Assembly (NCBI GenBank): GCA_027886865.1
Contig: JAPCJR010000008.1
Coordinates: forward strand, 1 to 64,000
Length of the DNA stretch: 64,000 nucleotides
Direction: 5' to 3'
Origin: Nitrososphaerota archaeon
GTDB lineage: Archaea; Thermoproteota; Nitrososphaeria; Nitrososphaerales; UBA183
A program made the position numbers and the translations under genes. The stretch's first letter is position 1, and each line of letters begins with the position of its first letter. Below the pieces are notes generated by a model. It was given only the letters and a program-made list of their open reading frames with translations. It searched no databases and was not told the DNA's origin. This document shows, in pieces, positions 17,022-24,604 of this stretch.

Positions 17022-17172
17022 GCCGGGGTAGCATAGCTTGGCCCATTGCGCCGGCTACGCCCATGCGTGGGCGAGACTCATAATCGGCCAAGATGTGAAA
17101 TCCGGAGAGGACAGCAATGTCCCCGAAGGTCGCGGGCTCAAAATGCCAGCCATGAGAATCCCGCCCCCGGTA
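17022..17172 (+). tRNA. tRNA-Met(CAT), elongator type, with four introns
   Basis: The acceptor GCCGGGG (17022-17028) pairs with CCCCGGT (17165-17171), then A73. The intervening 151 bases hold 76 exon and 75 intron bases. Introns are 17055-17075 (30/31, 21 nt), 17084-17100 (38/39, 17 nt), 17108-17128 (45/46, 21 nt) and 17143-17158 (59/60, 16 nt). Each fits the bulge-helix-bulge rule: helices CGCC/GGCG, TCAT/GTGA, CCGG/CCGA (one mismatch) and CTCA/TGAG; bulges GG|C+AG|A, AA|T+AA|T, AG|A+AG|G and AA|A+AA|T. Splicing yields anticodon arm CCGGA-CTCATAA-TCCGG, V-loop AGGTC and T-arm GCGGG-CTCAAAT-CCCGC. Oddities are a T-T mismatch at 13-22 and C at position 54. Confidence 0.85.
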
Positions 17173-17174
17173 CC

Positions 17175-17180
17175 TTTTTT
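17175..17180 (+). terminator. T-run downstream of tRNA-Met
   Basis: Six Ts follow three bases after the discriminator of tRNA-Met, the usual U-tract archaeal terminator. Confidence 0.5.
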
Positions 17181-17271
17181 GGATTGCCTTAGCGGAAGGA
17201 GGTGCGTCTCTAGAAAACGAACTAGGCGTGTAAGGAAGCCGGTCAACAAGAAAAAGCTGCGTCACCATGGG

Positions 17272-17345
17272 AGCCGCGATCGGGAATTGAACCCGAGACC
17301 TTTACCTTACCAAGGTAACGCTCTACCAGACTGAGCTATCGCGGC
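17272..17345 (-). tRNA. tRNA-Thr(GGT)
   Basis: On the minus strand the acceptor GCCGCGA/TCGCGGC has T73. The anticodon arm TTACC-TTGGTAA-GGTAA gives GGT, and the T-arm is TCGGG-TTCAATT-CCCGA. No intron. A TATA-like element on this strand lies at about 17371-17378. It is convergent with tRNA-Met. Confidence 0.95.
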
Positions 17346-17410
17346 GCAGGCGCGCCACCTAGCTAACGGGATTTATCTATTCTGAGGGTGGAGCGCAGTT
17401 TGCTAATGTT

Positions 17411-17435
17411 CTGGGTTCAATTCCCAGTCGCGGCT
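17411..17435 (+). pseudogene. orphan tRNA 3' half (T-arm and acceptor 3' strand)
   Basis: CTGGG-TTCAATT-CCCAG (17411-17427) is a complete T-arm, followed by TCGCGGC and T73 (17428-17435). This matches the 3' end of the adjacent tRNA-Thr(GGT) on the opposite strand almost exactly. No matching 5' half (GCCGCGA plus D-arm) is found upstream on this strand; the preceding GGTGGAGCGCAG only vaguely recalls a D-arm. It may be a remnant of a duplicated tRNA, an attachment-type scar or, less likely, a split-tRNA 3' half. Confidence 0.6.
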
Positions 17436-17484
17436 CTCACCCGTCCTGAAAACGCGTAAAGTCAGGCGCATCCTTCACGCTGGC

Positions 17485-17880
17485 ATGGTAAAGTTCACGG
17501 CGAAAGAAGAGGCGTTCCTGAGGTCCAACGAGGTGTGCCGCCTTGCCACGGCGTCCAAGGAGGGGAAACCGCAGGTCACGCCGGTCATATACGCGCTGGA
17601 CGGCAACAGCTTCGTCATAGCCGTCGACTACGGCACAAAGAAGCTAAAGAACGTCAGGGAGAACCCGAGCGTCGCTCTCGTGGTCGACAGGCTCCGCCCG
17701 ACCAAGGCGGTCACGATAGAGGGGACGTGCAAGGTCCACGAGAGGGGTGCCGAGTACCTCAGGCTACTGGGCCTGCTCATGGCCAAGTTCGAGTCCTACA
17801 GGAAGGACCCGTGGGGTGAAGGCGAGTCGCCCATCTTCCGCATAACCCCGGACAAAGCGGTGAGCTGGGGCCTGGGATGA
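17485..17880 (+). CDS. pyridoxamine 5'-phosphate oxidase-like flavin/F420-binding protein
   Basis: The 131-aa protein has the split-barrel PPOX pattern: FLRSNEVCRLATASKEGKPQ (strand 1-2), VTPVIYALDGNSFVIAVDYG, TKKLKNVRENPSVALVVD and AVTIEGTCKVHE. Such proteins bind FMN or F420 and reduce various substrates, or act as binding proteins. The presence of cofE in this window makes F420 a possible cofactor. It probably has its own promoter after the tRNA remnant. The precise reaction is unknown. Confidence 0.85.
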   Translation: MVKFTAKEEAFLRSNEVCRLATASKEGKPQVTPVIYALDGNSFVIAVDYGTKKLKNVRENPSVALVVDRLRPTKAVTIEGTCKVHERGAEYLRLLGLLMAKFESYRKDPWGEGESPIFRITPDKAVSWGLG

Positions 17881-17930
17881 GCTCTCGATTAGATTCTTTA
17901 AGTCGTTGTTTGCGGCCCGCCTCGCTCTGC

Positions 17931-18015
17931 GCGGGAGTCGCCCAGCCTGGTCAACGGCGCGAGGCTCAGGACCTCGTCCCTTAGGGGTTCGTGGGTTCGA
18001 ATCCCACCTCCCGCA
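17931..18015 (+). tRNA. tRNA-Leu(CAG)
   Basis: Type II tRNA with acceptor GCGGGAG/CTCCCGC and A73. The anticodon arm CGAGG-CTCAGGA-CCTCG gives CAG. The variable arm is TCCCTTAGGGGTTC and the T-arm is GTGGG-TTCGAAT-CCCAC. No intron and no encoded CCA. It is a close relative of the intron-bearing tRNA-Leu(CAA) at 316-461, which helped to fix that gene's structure. Confidence 0.95.
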
Positions 18016-18020
18016 CTTTC

Positions 18021-18593
18021 TCAAACTAGGCTGCGCTCAATTTTTCGCCTGCCGCGCACGACAAGCCCGACCGCGACCAGCGCGACGCCGCCCAGCGCGA
18101 GGGCTGAGCCTGCAAGAAGGAAGCCGAAGGCGAATGGGAGCGCGGAGCAGCAGGTTATCGCCAGTCCTACGTGTGCCGTGGTCTCCCCCTTCTCCACGTC
18201 CAACAGATCTCGTTCGATGTCCTGCCTGAACCGGACGACCAAAATCGCGAGGGTCACGAAGCAGAAGAAGCCTACGAAAAACACGTATGTGAGCTGGGAG
18301 TGATAGTTGCCGAACGTGAGCAGCAGACCGACCTCGTCGCCGATCAGCCCGCCGCCGAACCCGAATACGACCGCGTAAGCTCTGCGCCACGCGGGACGAG
18401 TCCAGGCTATGCCCAGCCAGCCGGCCACCACTACCATCCCCAGTCCGTACCAGAAGTGGTGGAAGTGCACCCCTCCGCTGACGACCACGGTGTCCGGATT
18501 TATCGTCGTGAAGATCCTGGCGGTGAAGAAGGCGGCGGTGAACGATAGGAGCGCGAGGAAAGAGAGCCCAAAGTTGATTTTGCCCTGCGCCAT
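18021..18593 (-). CDS. multi-span membrane protein, 190 aa
   Basis: Five to six hydrophobic segments are visible (FLALLSFTAAFFTARIF, YGLGMVVVAGWLGIAW, VVFGFGGGLIGDEVGLLL, VFFVGFFCFVTLAILVV, and two near the C-terminus). A histidine-rich stretch VHFHHFWYG lies between the first two, which could bind metal or heme, although no known family is recognised. A short charged loop (RFRQDIERDLLDVEKGE) precedes the last two spans. It ends 6 bases from tRNA-Leu(CAG) in convergent orientation. Confidence 0.7.
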   Translation of the reverse strand: MAQGKINFGLSFLALLSFTAAFFTARIFTTINPDTVVVSGGVHFHHFWYGLGMVVVAGWLGIAWTRPAWRRAYAVVFGFGGGLIGDEVGLLLTFGNYHSQLTYVFFVGFFCFVTLAILVVRFRQDIERDLLDVEKGETTAHVGLAITCCSALPFAFGFLLAGSALALGGVALVAVGLVVRGRRKIERSLV

Positions 18594-18677
18594 GGCCAGC
18601 TAGAGAGTTGTTTCGGTGGCCGGCAGCATATACCTTGCGATGTCAGCTTGACTAGGTGTTTGGGCTCTGCCGTCCGT

Positions 18678-19550
18678 TCAGTTGAACTCTTTCCTCTCGA
18701 AGAGGAGCAGTCCCAAGACGGCGGTGACTATGAAATAGCCAGCGATTATCACGAGGCCCTCCGGAATGGTGACGTTGAATGAGGTGAAGGTGGGAGCGGA
18801 TGCGCCGCCACGGCCGAAGGCACCTGAGACCTTCGAGATGTGTGGAGGGTATGGCGAAGCGAGGACGTTGCCCACTATCTCGGAGCCATATGACAGGATG
18901 AACCAGGGCTCTATCTGCGCTAGGTCGGCGACCAGCGTCTCTATGAGCGTGAACGCGAAGAGGAACAGGATGGCTGTCACCAGTATCGAGTAGGAGGTGC
19001 TCTTGAAGAGCGAGCTGAAGAAGAAGGTGAAGCCTAGTACGGCTATGAGGTAGAACCACGCAAACAGCAACGATTCCCCGAACTGCCATGGGATGTTCAG
19101 CCCGAAGTAGTAGGCCTCGTTGACCACTGTGATTGCCGCGAAGATGAAAAGGACTATGGAGGAAGCTATGAAGGCGGAGACCCACTTCCCGATGTAGATG
19201 CTCGACCTCCGGACTGGGTTGGGCAGAGTGAAGTACCCGGTCTTGTTCTGGAATTCGCCGGAGATAGCGTCGCCCCCGAAGAAGATACCTGAGAGGACGA
19301 CGACGAAGGTGGCCGACATCCCCCACCACCCCGCGTAGAACGACAGCGGGGAGCTGAGGAAGCTGGCCGGCCTGTAGTGCGCTACGACGATTGTCAGGAT
19401 TGCGCTTATGAGAAGCATTATGCCCAGGAGTATGGCGAACCTGCGAGACCTGAGGTAGTCTAGGAAGGTGTACCTCATGGTGATTCCCACCTGGGTCATG
19501 CTGTTCGGGACGCCGTGTGCGGGAGGGTTGGAGTCTGACATGGCTCTCAC
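18678..19550 (-). CDS. ABC-2 type transporter permease
   Basis: The 290-aa membrane protein has about six spans (RFAILLGIMLLISAILTIVV, SATFVVVLSGIFFGGDAI, IVLFIFAAITVVNEAYYFG, WFYLIAVLGFTFFFSSLF, ILFLFAFTLIETLVADLA, VIIAGYFIVTAVLGLLLF). The motif GDAISGEFQNKTGYFTLPNPVRR is the typical cytoplasmic loop of ABC-2 permeases. It overlaps the upstream ATPase gene by 4 bases (ATGA), so the pair is translationally coupled. The substrate is unknown. Confidence 0.85.
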   Translation of the reverse strand: MRAMSDSNPPAHGVPNSMTQVGITMRYTFLDYLRSRRFAILLGIMLLISAILTIVVAHYRPASFLSSPLSFYAGWWGMSATFVVVLSGIFFGGDAISGEFQNKTGYFTLPNPVRRSSIYIGKWVSAFIASSIVLFIFAAITVVNEAYYFGLNIPWQFGESLLFAWFYLIAVLGFTFFFSSLFKSTSYSILVTAILFLFAFTLIETLVADLAQIEPWFILSYGSEIVGNVLASPYPPHISKVSGAFGRGGASAPTFTSFNVTIPEGLVIIAGYFIVTAVLGLLLFERKEFN

Positions 19551-20503
19551 AGGGTGTCCTTGATCAGGTTGAGGTACGACTCTTCTAGGGCGGAGGAAGT
19601 CGGTTGGAAGCTCACCACTCCCACCCCGATTCCGACTAGGTCGGCGAGTATCTTTTCCTGCGCCTCCAGCCCACCGTTGCAGTGTATCCTTAATCGCCTG
19701 GCGTCGAGCTGCTGGGCGGAGGTCACGCCAGGGAGCTTTGCTATCTGTCCTTCCAGAGCCCCAGCGGGCAGAGGGCGTATCAGCCCCACCTCTACCAGGT
19801 TCTCTCCGGCACCGCCTCCCGAGAACTTGGCCGTAACGTTCTGGAGTGTGTCGTAGACCAGCAGCTTGCCGTGGTCGATCATGGCGACCTCATCGCAAAT
19901 GTCCTCGACCTCACTGAGAATGTGCGAGCTCATGAAGATCAGACGGTCCTTCTTCTTCAGGGACTTTACTATGTCCCTGACTTCGCTCATCCCTCTCGGG
20001 TCGAGGCCCGTGGTCGGTTCGTCGAGGATTACTATCCTCGGGTCGTTGAGGAGCGAGGACGCGATGCATATCCTCTGCTTCATGCCCTTGGAGAACTTGC
20101 CGGTCCGCTTGTCAACCCATTCCTGCATCCCGACCTCCACGGTCACTTCCTCTATTCGCTTCTTCCTCTCCGCATGAGGTATTCCCCTGAGCTCGGCAAC
20201 CATTCCTAGGGCTTCCCTGGGAGTCAAGGAGGGGTAGATTTCAGGGGTCTCTATGACCGTGCCGACTGATGCCAGTGCCGCCTTCTTGTGGGTATGGACG
20301 TTGAACCCATTGATGAGCGCCTGGCCGGAGGAAGGGCGGATGAGGTCCGTGAATATCTTGAGAGTCGTGGTCTTGCCTGCGCCGTTGGGGCCTAGGAACC
20401 CGACGCACTTCGAGCCCTCGATCTTCAGGTTGAGGTTCGAGAGCGCCGTGAACGAGCCGTACACCTTCGAGAGGTTCACGGCCTCCAGCGACGAGCTTGT
20501 CAA
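19547..20503 (-). CDS. ABC transporter ATP-binding protein
   Basis: The 318-aa ATPase has Walker A GPNGAGKTTT (about residues 39-48), signature KFSKGMKQRICIASSLL and Walker B RIVILDEPTTGLDPRG, with an extended C-terminal domain of about 90 residues typical of ABC-2 exporters. It is paired with the permease at 18678-19550. Its spacing to the preceding permease gene is 22 bases, so all four transporter genes probably form one unit. Confidence 0.92.
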   Translation of the reverse strand: MTSSSLEAVNLSKVYGSFTALSNLNLKIEGSKCVGFLGPNGAGKTTTLKIFTDLIRPSSGQALINGFNVHTHKKAALASVGTVIETPEIYPSLTPREALGMVAELRGIPHAERKKRIEEVTVEVGMQEWVDKRTGKFSKGMKQRICIASSLLNDPRIVILDEPTTGLDPRGMSEVRDIVKSLKKKDRLIFMSSHILSEVEDICDEVAMIDHGKLLVYDTLQNVTAKFSGGGAGENLVEVGLIRPLPAGALEGQIAKLPGVTSAQQLDARRLRIHCNGGLEAQEKILADLVGIGVGVVSFQPTSSALEESYLNLIKDTL

Positions 20504-20525
20504 GACTTTATCCCTCGATTTCCTC

Positions 20526-21299
20526 TTAGCTAACTACCTTTCTGAACAGGTACAGGGTTATCCCTATCGTCACTACTGCTATCGCCGCGATGAACGCCAG
20601 AGCGCCGACCTCGGCGCCCAGCGAGAAGAACCCGGGGATCGAAAGGTCCCTCACCGCGTTGACCGCGTAGCTTATCGGGTTGACGTTGGAGACGTTTTGC
20701 ATCCATGACGGCATGAAGCCGAGCGGAACGAGGGCGGTGCTCATGAAGAGCAAGGGGAAGGTCAGGAAGGCCCCAATCCCGAACACCGTCTCCGCGCTCT
20801 TCGTCCTAAGGCCGAGCGCCAGTGAGATGCCGGACCAGGCAAGCCCGAAAAAGGCGATGATGAACAGGACTAGCAGCACGCCCGGAATCCCCGAAGCGAG
20901 CCTGAACCCGAGCGCGTACGCGAGGGCGAGTATTATGACGGACTGCACGGTCACCCGGAAGGCATCCGTCGCCAGCCTCCCGAGGAGTATCGCGGAGCGG
21001 CTCACTTGGGTGACAAGCATCTTCTGGAGGAATCCCGAGTTGAGGTCCTCGACGATGGAGGTCCCCGATTGGAGCGCGCTGCTGAACGCGTTCTGCATCA
21101 GTATCCCTGCGGACGCGTACTCGAGGTAGCTCACGCCCTTGGGGAAACCCGGGAGAAGGTTGAGCGAGTGGAACAGCTGCGTGAAGAGGACCAGGAAGAT
21201 GATTGGCTGGAACAGGGAGAAGAAGATGAGTATGGGGTTACGCACGAGCTTCTTCAGCGCCCTCACGAAGAGGTATCTCGTGTCGAAGAGGATCGCCAT
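20526..21299 (-). CDS. ABC-2 type transporter permease (DrrB-like)
   Basis: The 257-aa permease has six spans, beginning with the cytoplasmic N-terminus RYLFVRALKKLVRNPILIFF and FSLFQPIIFLVLF. It contains the conserved region SGFLQKMLVTQVSRSAILLG and the loop LVPLGFMPSWMQNVSNVNPI, both usual in daunorubicin-resistance-type permeases. It starts 6 bases after the DrrA-like ATPase gene, so the two form the first exporter of this cluster. Confidence 0.9.
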   Translation of the reverse strand: MAILFDTRYLFVRALKKLVRNPILIFFSLFQPIIFLVLFTQLFHSLNLLPGFPKGVSYLEYASAGILMQNAFSSALQSGTSIVEDLNSGFLQKMLVTQVSRSAILLGRLATDAFRVTVQSVIILALAYALGFRLASGIPGVLLVLFIIAFFGLAWSGISLALGLRTKSAETVFGIGAFLTFPLLFMSTALVPLGFMPSWMQNVSNVNPISYAVNAVRDLSIPGFFSLGAEVGALAFIAAIAVVTIGITLYLFRKVVS

Positions 21300-21305
21300 C
21301 TCCTT

Positions 21306-22325
21306 CTATCTCCTCCTGCCCCCGAACCTTCCGGTGCTGACCTCCTTCACCAGCTCTTCCGTCCTAATCCTCTTGCCCGTGTGCTTCAGGAAGACGTCGT
21401 CCAAGCTGGGCGTGGAGATGTTGATTGATATGAGCTGGATGTCGGTCTTGTCGAAGGCCCTGACGAGCTCGGGGACGAAGAGCCCTCCGTTCTTCACGTA
21501 GAGGGTCAAGCCGTCCTCGGAGTCGACCACCTCCATAACTTCGGGTATCTTCGAGAGGAGCGCCTTGGCGGCTGCTTTTGTGGCGGTCTTGTCGCCCGCG
21601 CCGGTCCTGTTGTCGACCACTATGGTTATCGCATCTGCGCCTATCTCCTTCTTCAGGCCTACCGGAGACCCCTCGGCCACTATCTTGCCCGCGTCCACGA
21701 TGCAAAGGCGCTGGCAGAGTCGGTCAGCCTCCTCCAGATACTGCGTCGTGAGGAAGATTGTGATGCCCTCCTTCTCGTTGAGCTCCTCGAGATAGTCCCA
21801 CACCGTCGCGCGCGACTGGGGGTCGAGGCCCGTGGTCGGCTCGTCCAAAAAGAGCACCTTGGGCTTGTGGACTAGCGTCGACGCCAGGTCCAGTCTCTTC
21901 TTCATTCCGCCAGAGTACCTGCCCGCCCTTTTGTCAGCTGCGTCCTTCAAGCCTACGACGCCGAGTAGATAATCGACCCTCTCTTCCAGCGCCTTGCCGC
22001 TCATCTGCTGCAGGTTTCCCTGCAGGATCATGTTCTCCCTCCCTGTGAGCTCGGGATCGACGGAGGTGTCTTGGCTCTGGACTCCGATGACCTTTCTAAT
22101 CTCCTTGGGGTTCTTGTCCAGGTCGTACCCTGCCACTGAAACCGTGCCCGAGGTCTTCCTCAGAAGCGTCGTCAGAATCTTGATGGTGGTGCTCTTGCCC
22201 GCGCCGTTGGGGCCCAGGAAGCCGAAGAACTCTCCCTCCTGGACGTTGAAGGATATTCCGTCTACGGCCTTGGTCCCGTCCGCATAAACCTCGACGAGAT
22301 CATTGACCGTGATGATGTCAGGCAT
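21306..22325 (-). CDS. ABC transporter ATP-binding protein (DrrA-like)
   Basis: The 339-aa ATPase shows Walker A GPNGAGKSTT, Q-loop GVQSQDTSVD, signature RYSGGMKKRLDLASTL, Walker B KVLFLDEPTTGLDPQS and the H-loop region IFLTTQYLEEADRLC. The C-terminal extension (about residues 220-339) matches DrrA-type drug exporters. It is the first gene of the transporter unit. A TATA box TTATAAAA (22350-22358 on this strand) lies about 27 bases before its ATG, inside the region shared with the divergent padR gene. Confidence 0.92.
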   Translation of the reverse strand: MPDIITVNDLVEVYADGTKAVDGISFNVQEGEFFGFLGPNGAGKSTTIKILTTLLRKTSGTVSVAGYDLDKNPKEIRKVIGVQSQDTSVDPELTGRENMILQGNLQQMSGKALEERVDYLLGVVGLKDAADKRAGRYSGGMKKRLDLASTLVHKPKVLFLDEPTTGLDPQSRATVWDYLEELNEKEGITIFLTTQYLEEADRLCQRLCIVDAGKIVAEGSPVGLKKEIGADAITIVVDNRTGAGDKTATKAAAKALLSKIPEVMEVVDSEDGLTLYVKNGGLFVPELVRAFDKTDIQLISINISTPSLDDVFLKHTGKRIRTEELVKEVSTGRFGGRRR

Positions 22326-22451
22326 GAGCCTCGCTTGAGCGCGCTCTTAGAGGTTTTATAAGCATATCTAATACGATATCGATATCAATCACATTACATT
22401 GCAGTATTTCGATTGCTTATATAGAGCCGACTACGATGAAAACCGTTCGGC
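22326..22451. promoter_or_regulatory. divergent ABC-exporter/padR promoter region with palindromes
   Basis: Two TATA boxes face outward: TTATAA near 22355 for the exporter and GCTTATATAG near 22414-22423 for padR. They are embedded in an inverted repeat, ATAAGCA on the left and TGCTTAT on the right. Between them is the AT-rich palindrome GATATCGATATC (22375-22386). The arrangement fits an autoregulatory PadR operator that also controls the exporter; PadR binding is inferred. Confidence 0.6.
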
Positions 22452-23003
22452 GTGCAAGAGACAGGAGCGAAGAAGTGGATACACCCTCAGGCGGTCCCCC
22501 GGGGCATCCTTCGACTCTACATCTTGTCGATGCTGTCGAAACGCCAAGAGACAGGCTACTCGATAATGCGGACGATTGAAGACAAGACGGAGGGAGCTTG
22601 GAGACCTGGACCCGGGACGGTCTACCCTCTGCTCAGGAGCTTGGTAAAGGAGGACCTGCTTGAGCGGGTCGGATCCGCAGAGACCAGCACCACGGTGAAG
22701 TACTCTGTGACGAAGAAGGGAAGACAAGAGTTGGAGGAGATGCAAAGGACTCTGGCATCGGCGGGCAAAAGAGAGCGCGTGATGATTCGTCTCTTCGCCG
22801 ACCTGTTGCCAGCGGAAGTGTGGGCCTCGGCGTTTGTGAACCGCGGCAGGGAGATATTCGACGTCTTCCAAGAGAAGATCTCCCAGATTCCCCAGCCGCA
22901 ACGGAACGCGATGCTGAGAGAGGCAAGGATGATGCTGGACGGCAACATCTCGTGGGTAGACTCACAACTCCGGCCCAAGAAAAAGCGGGTCGGCGAAGGG
23001 TAA
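22452..23003 (+). CDS. PadR family transcriptional regulator
   Basis: The winged-helix domain (about residues 15-95) has the PadR hallmarks RGILRLYILSMLSKRQETGY, then GAWRPGPGTVYPLLRSLVKE and TVKYSVTKKGRQELEE. The C-terminal half is helical, for dimerisation. At 183 aa it is full length. GTG 22452 lies about 30 bases after a TATA box, suggesting a leaderless mRNA. It is divergent from the two-exporter cluster, which it probably represses. Confidence 0.92.
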   Translation: MQETGAKKWIHPQAVPRGILRLYILSMLSKRQETGYSIMRTIEDKTEGAWRPGPGTVYPLLRSLVKEDLLERVGSAETSTTVKYSVTKKGRQELEEMQRTLASAGKRERVMIRLFADLLPAEVWASAFVNRGREIFDVFQEKISQIPQPQRNAMLREARMMLDGNISWVDSQLRPKKKRVGEG

Positions 23004-23025
23004 GACCGACGCGGTAGTCCTGCAC

Positions 23026-23331
23026 CTAGTGCGCGGCCTGTATTCTAGAAAGGACGGCCTTGCCCAGCTCGGTAAGCTCAAACTTTCCGGCGTCTCCGAA
23101 GAACTGCACGTGGTACTGGATGAACCCCAGCGCCGTGAGCTCCTTGGTGTGCGACAGGGTCCTCCATTGAGAGTTGTTGGAGAGCAGCCTGTCGAGTTGG
23201 GCATTGGAGAGGCCTTCCGCGCTCTTTGCGAGCGCCGCAAGAATCGTGACGAGCTCGTCCTCCTCCATGATCTTGCGCAGGGTCTTGTCTTGGTCATTGG
23301 GGTCGGACGGCCATGTCCAGATGCCCTTCAT
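23026..23331 (-). CDS. winged-helix-like small protein, 101 aa
   Basis: The pattern EEDELVTILAALAKSAEGLS, AQLDRLLSNNSQWRTLS and TKELTALGFIQYHVQFFGDA with FELTELGKAVLSRIQ looks like a winged helix-turn-helix DNA-binding fold. It is convergent with padR, stop to stop about 22 bases. The target is unknown. It could be a stand-alone transcription regulator, but the assignment comes from the helix/strand pattern only. Confidence 0.65.
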   Translation of the reverse strand: MKGIWTWPSDPNDQDKTLRKIMEEDELVTILAALAKSAEGLSNAQLDRLLSNNSQWRTLSHTKELTALGFIQYHVQFFGDAGKFELTELGKAVLSRIQAAH

Positions 23332-23454
23332 TGGGTCGAGTGGAATTTGCGGGCTTGATAAGGACAGCGTGCGATTGAATTGGTTTCACGATTGAATCAA
23401 CAGTTTTTCGTCTGACCGGAGAAAAGGAATTACACCGTTATGTGTCTGGTCTTT

Positions 23455-23709
23455 ATGGAAGTAATAACCGAATACGTGGATCACAGAGCCGAGCTAGAAG
23501 AGCGGATTCGTTCGCTGGAATCTGAGCAGACGACCCTCCTGACCGAGATTGCGAGCCTCAAAGAGAAGCTCACGACCCTGGAACTCGAGAGGCATGCTAC
23601 CTCCCTCTCCAACGAAGTCGAGGCCCTAAGGACAGAGAAGGCCGTGTTGGAAGAGAAGGTCGCTACATACTCCAGCCCGATAGCGCCGACCGAGAGCTAC
23701 CAGGTCTAA
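23455..23709 (+). CDS. small coiled-coil protein, 84 aa
   Basis: After MEVITEYVD the protein is one long heptad coiled coil (about residues 10-70; LEERIRSLESEQTTLLTEIA, LKEKLTTLELERH). A short tail PIAPTESYQV follows. An ATG at 23440 would add five residues (MCLVF). It is convergent with a second coiled-coil gene at 23727, and the two products could interact. Function unknown. Confidence 0.6.
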   Translation: MEVITEYVDHRAELEERIRSLESEQTTLLTEIASLKEKLTTLELERHATSLSNEVEALRTEKAVLEEKVATYSSPIAPTESYQV

Positions 23710-23726
23710 CTAGTTACGTCCTGTAA

Positions 23727-24152
23727 CTAGCGAAACTTGGTCGTCTTCTCTTCTAGCTCTCCCTTCTCTTTTCTCAGATAGGCGACGTGCCTCTCTAAAG
23801 CGTCCAGCTTTGCTTCCAAGACCCTTGTGTCCGTGTCCCTCTTGCTCCGCTCGAGGTTGCTCTGAAGGTCGGCGTACTCCTTATCCATGAGCTGGACGCG
23901 CTTCTCTAGGTCCTGGTTCGTCTTCTTCAGGTCCTTGATGTCAGTCTGAATCTTGTTCATCTGGTCGTCGGGGACGACCAGGTAGTGCTGCCTGCTCACC
24001 ACCGTGGGGAACTTGGTGCCGCACTTCTCGCAGCTATACATCCCGACCTTCCTCTGGGTCAGGCCGCGCTCCCCCTCCTTCGGCTCCACAATCACCGTGA
24101 AGACCTTGGAGGGGGTGGCTATCGCGGTTCCGCAGTTGGGACAAGAAGGCAA
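23727..24152 (-). CDS. zinc-ribbon plus coiled-coil protein, 141 aa
   Basis: The N-terminus has a zinc ribbon with CPNC (about residues 4-7) and CEKC (about 40-43) separated by beta strands. From residue 60 to the end it is a continuous coiled coil (DDQMNKIQTDIKDLKKTNQD onward). This architecture suggests an oligomerising nucleic-acid or protein-binding factor. It faces the coiled-coil gene at 23455 with only 17 bases between stops. Confidence 0.75.
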   Translation of the reverse strand: MPSCPNCGTAIATPSKVFTVIVEPKEGERGLTQRKVGMYSCEKCGTKFPTVVSRQHYLVVPDDQMNKIQTDIKDLKKTNQDLEKRVQLMDKEYADLQSNLERSKRDTDTRVLEAKLDALERHVAYLRKEKGELEEKTTKFR

Positions 24153-24193
24153 GCGCTAGCGTCAGCGTGGGGATTCGTAACGTTAAATCTTTG

Positions 24194-24484
24194 CTACTCG
24201 CGGATCGACTCTAGCTCGGAAACCGCCGACCAGAGTATGACCCTGGCGAAGGACGACATGTTGGGGTCCTGCGCGACTTCGTCGAGCATGCTGATCGCGT
24301 TAGCAGCCCTCACCGCCAGGCTGACCTTCGGGTCTTGCAGGGCGATTATCGAGTCCTTCACGATCTTCCTTATGTTGCGCGGGGTGATGTTCGAGTCCGC
24401 TATCTGCTGAAGGCTCGCGCTGGCCTTCGCAAGCTTTCCGTCGTTCTCCTGCTGCTTCTTCTCCCTGTTTGCCTTGGTGCTCAT
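24194..24484 (-). CDS. UPF0147 family protein
   Basis: The 96-aa helical protein contains SNITPRNIRKIVKDSIIALQ, DPKVSLAVRAANAISMLDEV and AQDPNMSSFARVILWSAVSE, the conserved core of the archaeal UPF0147 family of unknown function. The ATG at 24484 is chosen; upstream in-frame sequence runs antisense through the neighbouring gene and is not conserved. It is divergent from the zinc-ribbon gene at 24605. Confidence 0.85.
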   Translation of the reverse strand: MSTKANREKKQQENDGKLAKASASLQQIADSNITPRNIRKIVKDSIIALQDPKVSLAVRAANAISMLDEVAQDPNMSSFARVILWSAVSELESIRE

Positions 24485-24604
24485 GATTTGTATCCGGTGA
24501 TTAAGCGCGCGGAGTTTCCTGTGCCTTCCAGCCTTGCATATTTGGCTTTCTATATAGCCGGCTGATGGTTTATAACTCCGGACGGAGGTCGAGGTCGAAT
24601 ATAG

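Noticed and set aside
17346..17410. A possible intron-containing 5' half for the tRNA 3' fragment at 17411
   Set aside because: No GCCGCGA acceptor, D-arm or anticodon stem partner can be fitted on the plus strand; the TATA-like element here is better explained as the tRNA-Thr(GGT) promoter.
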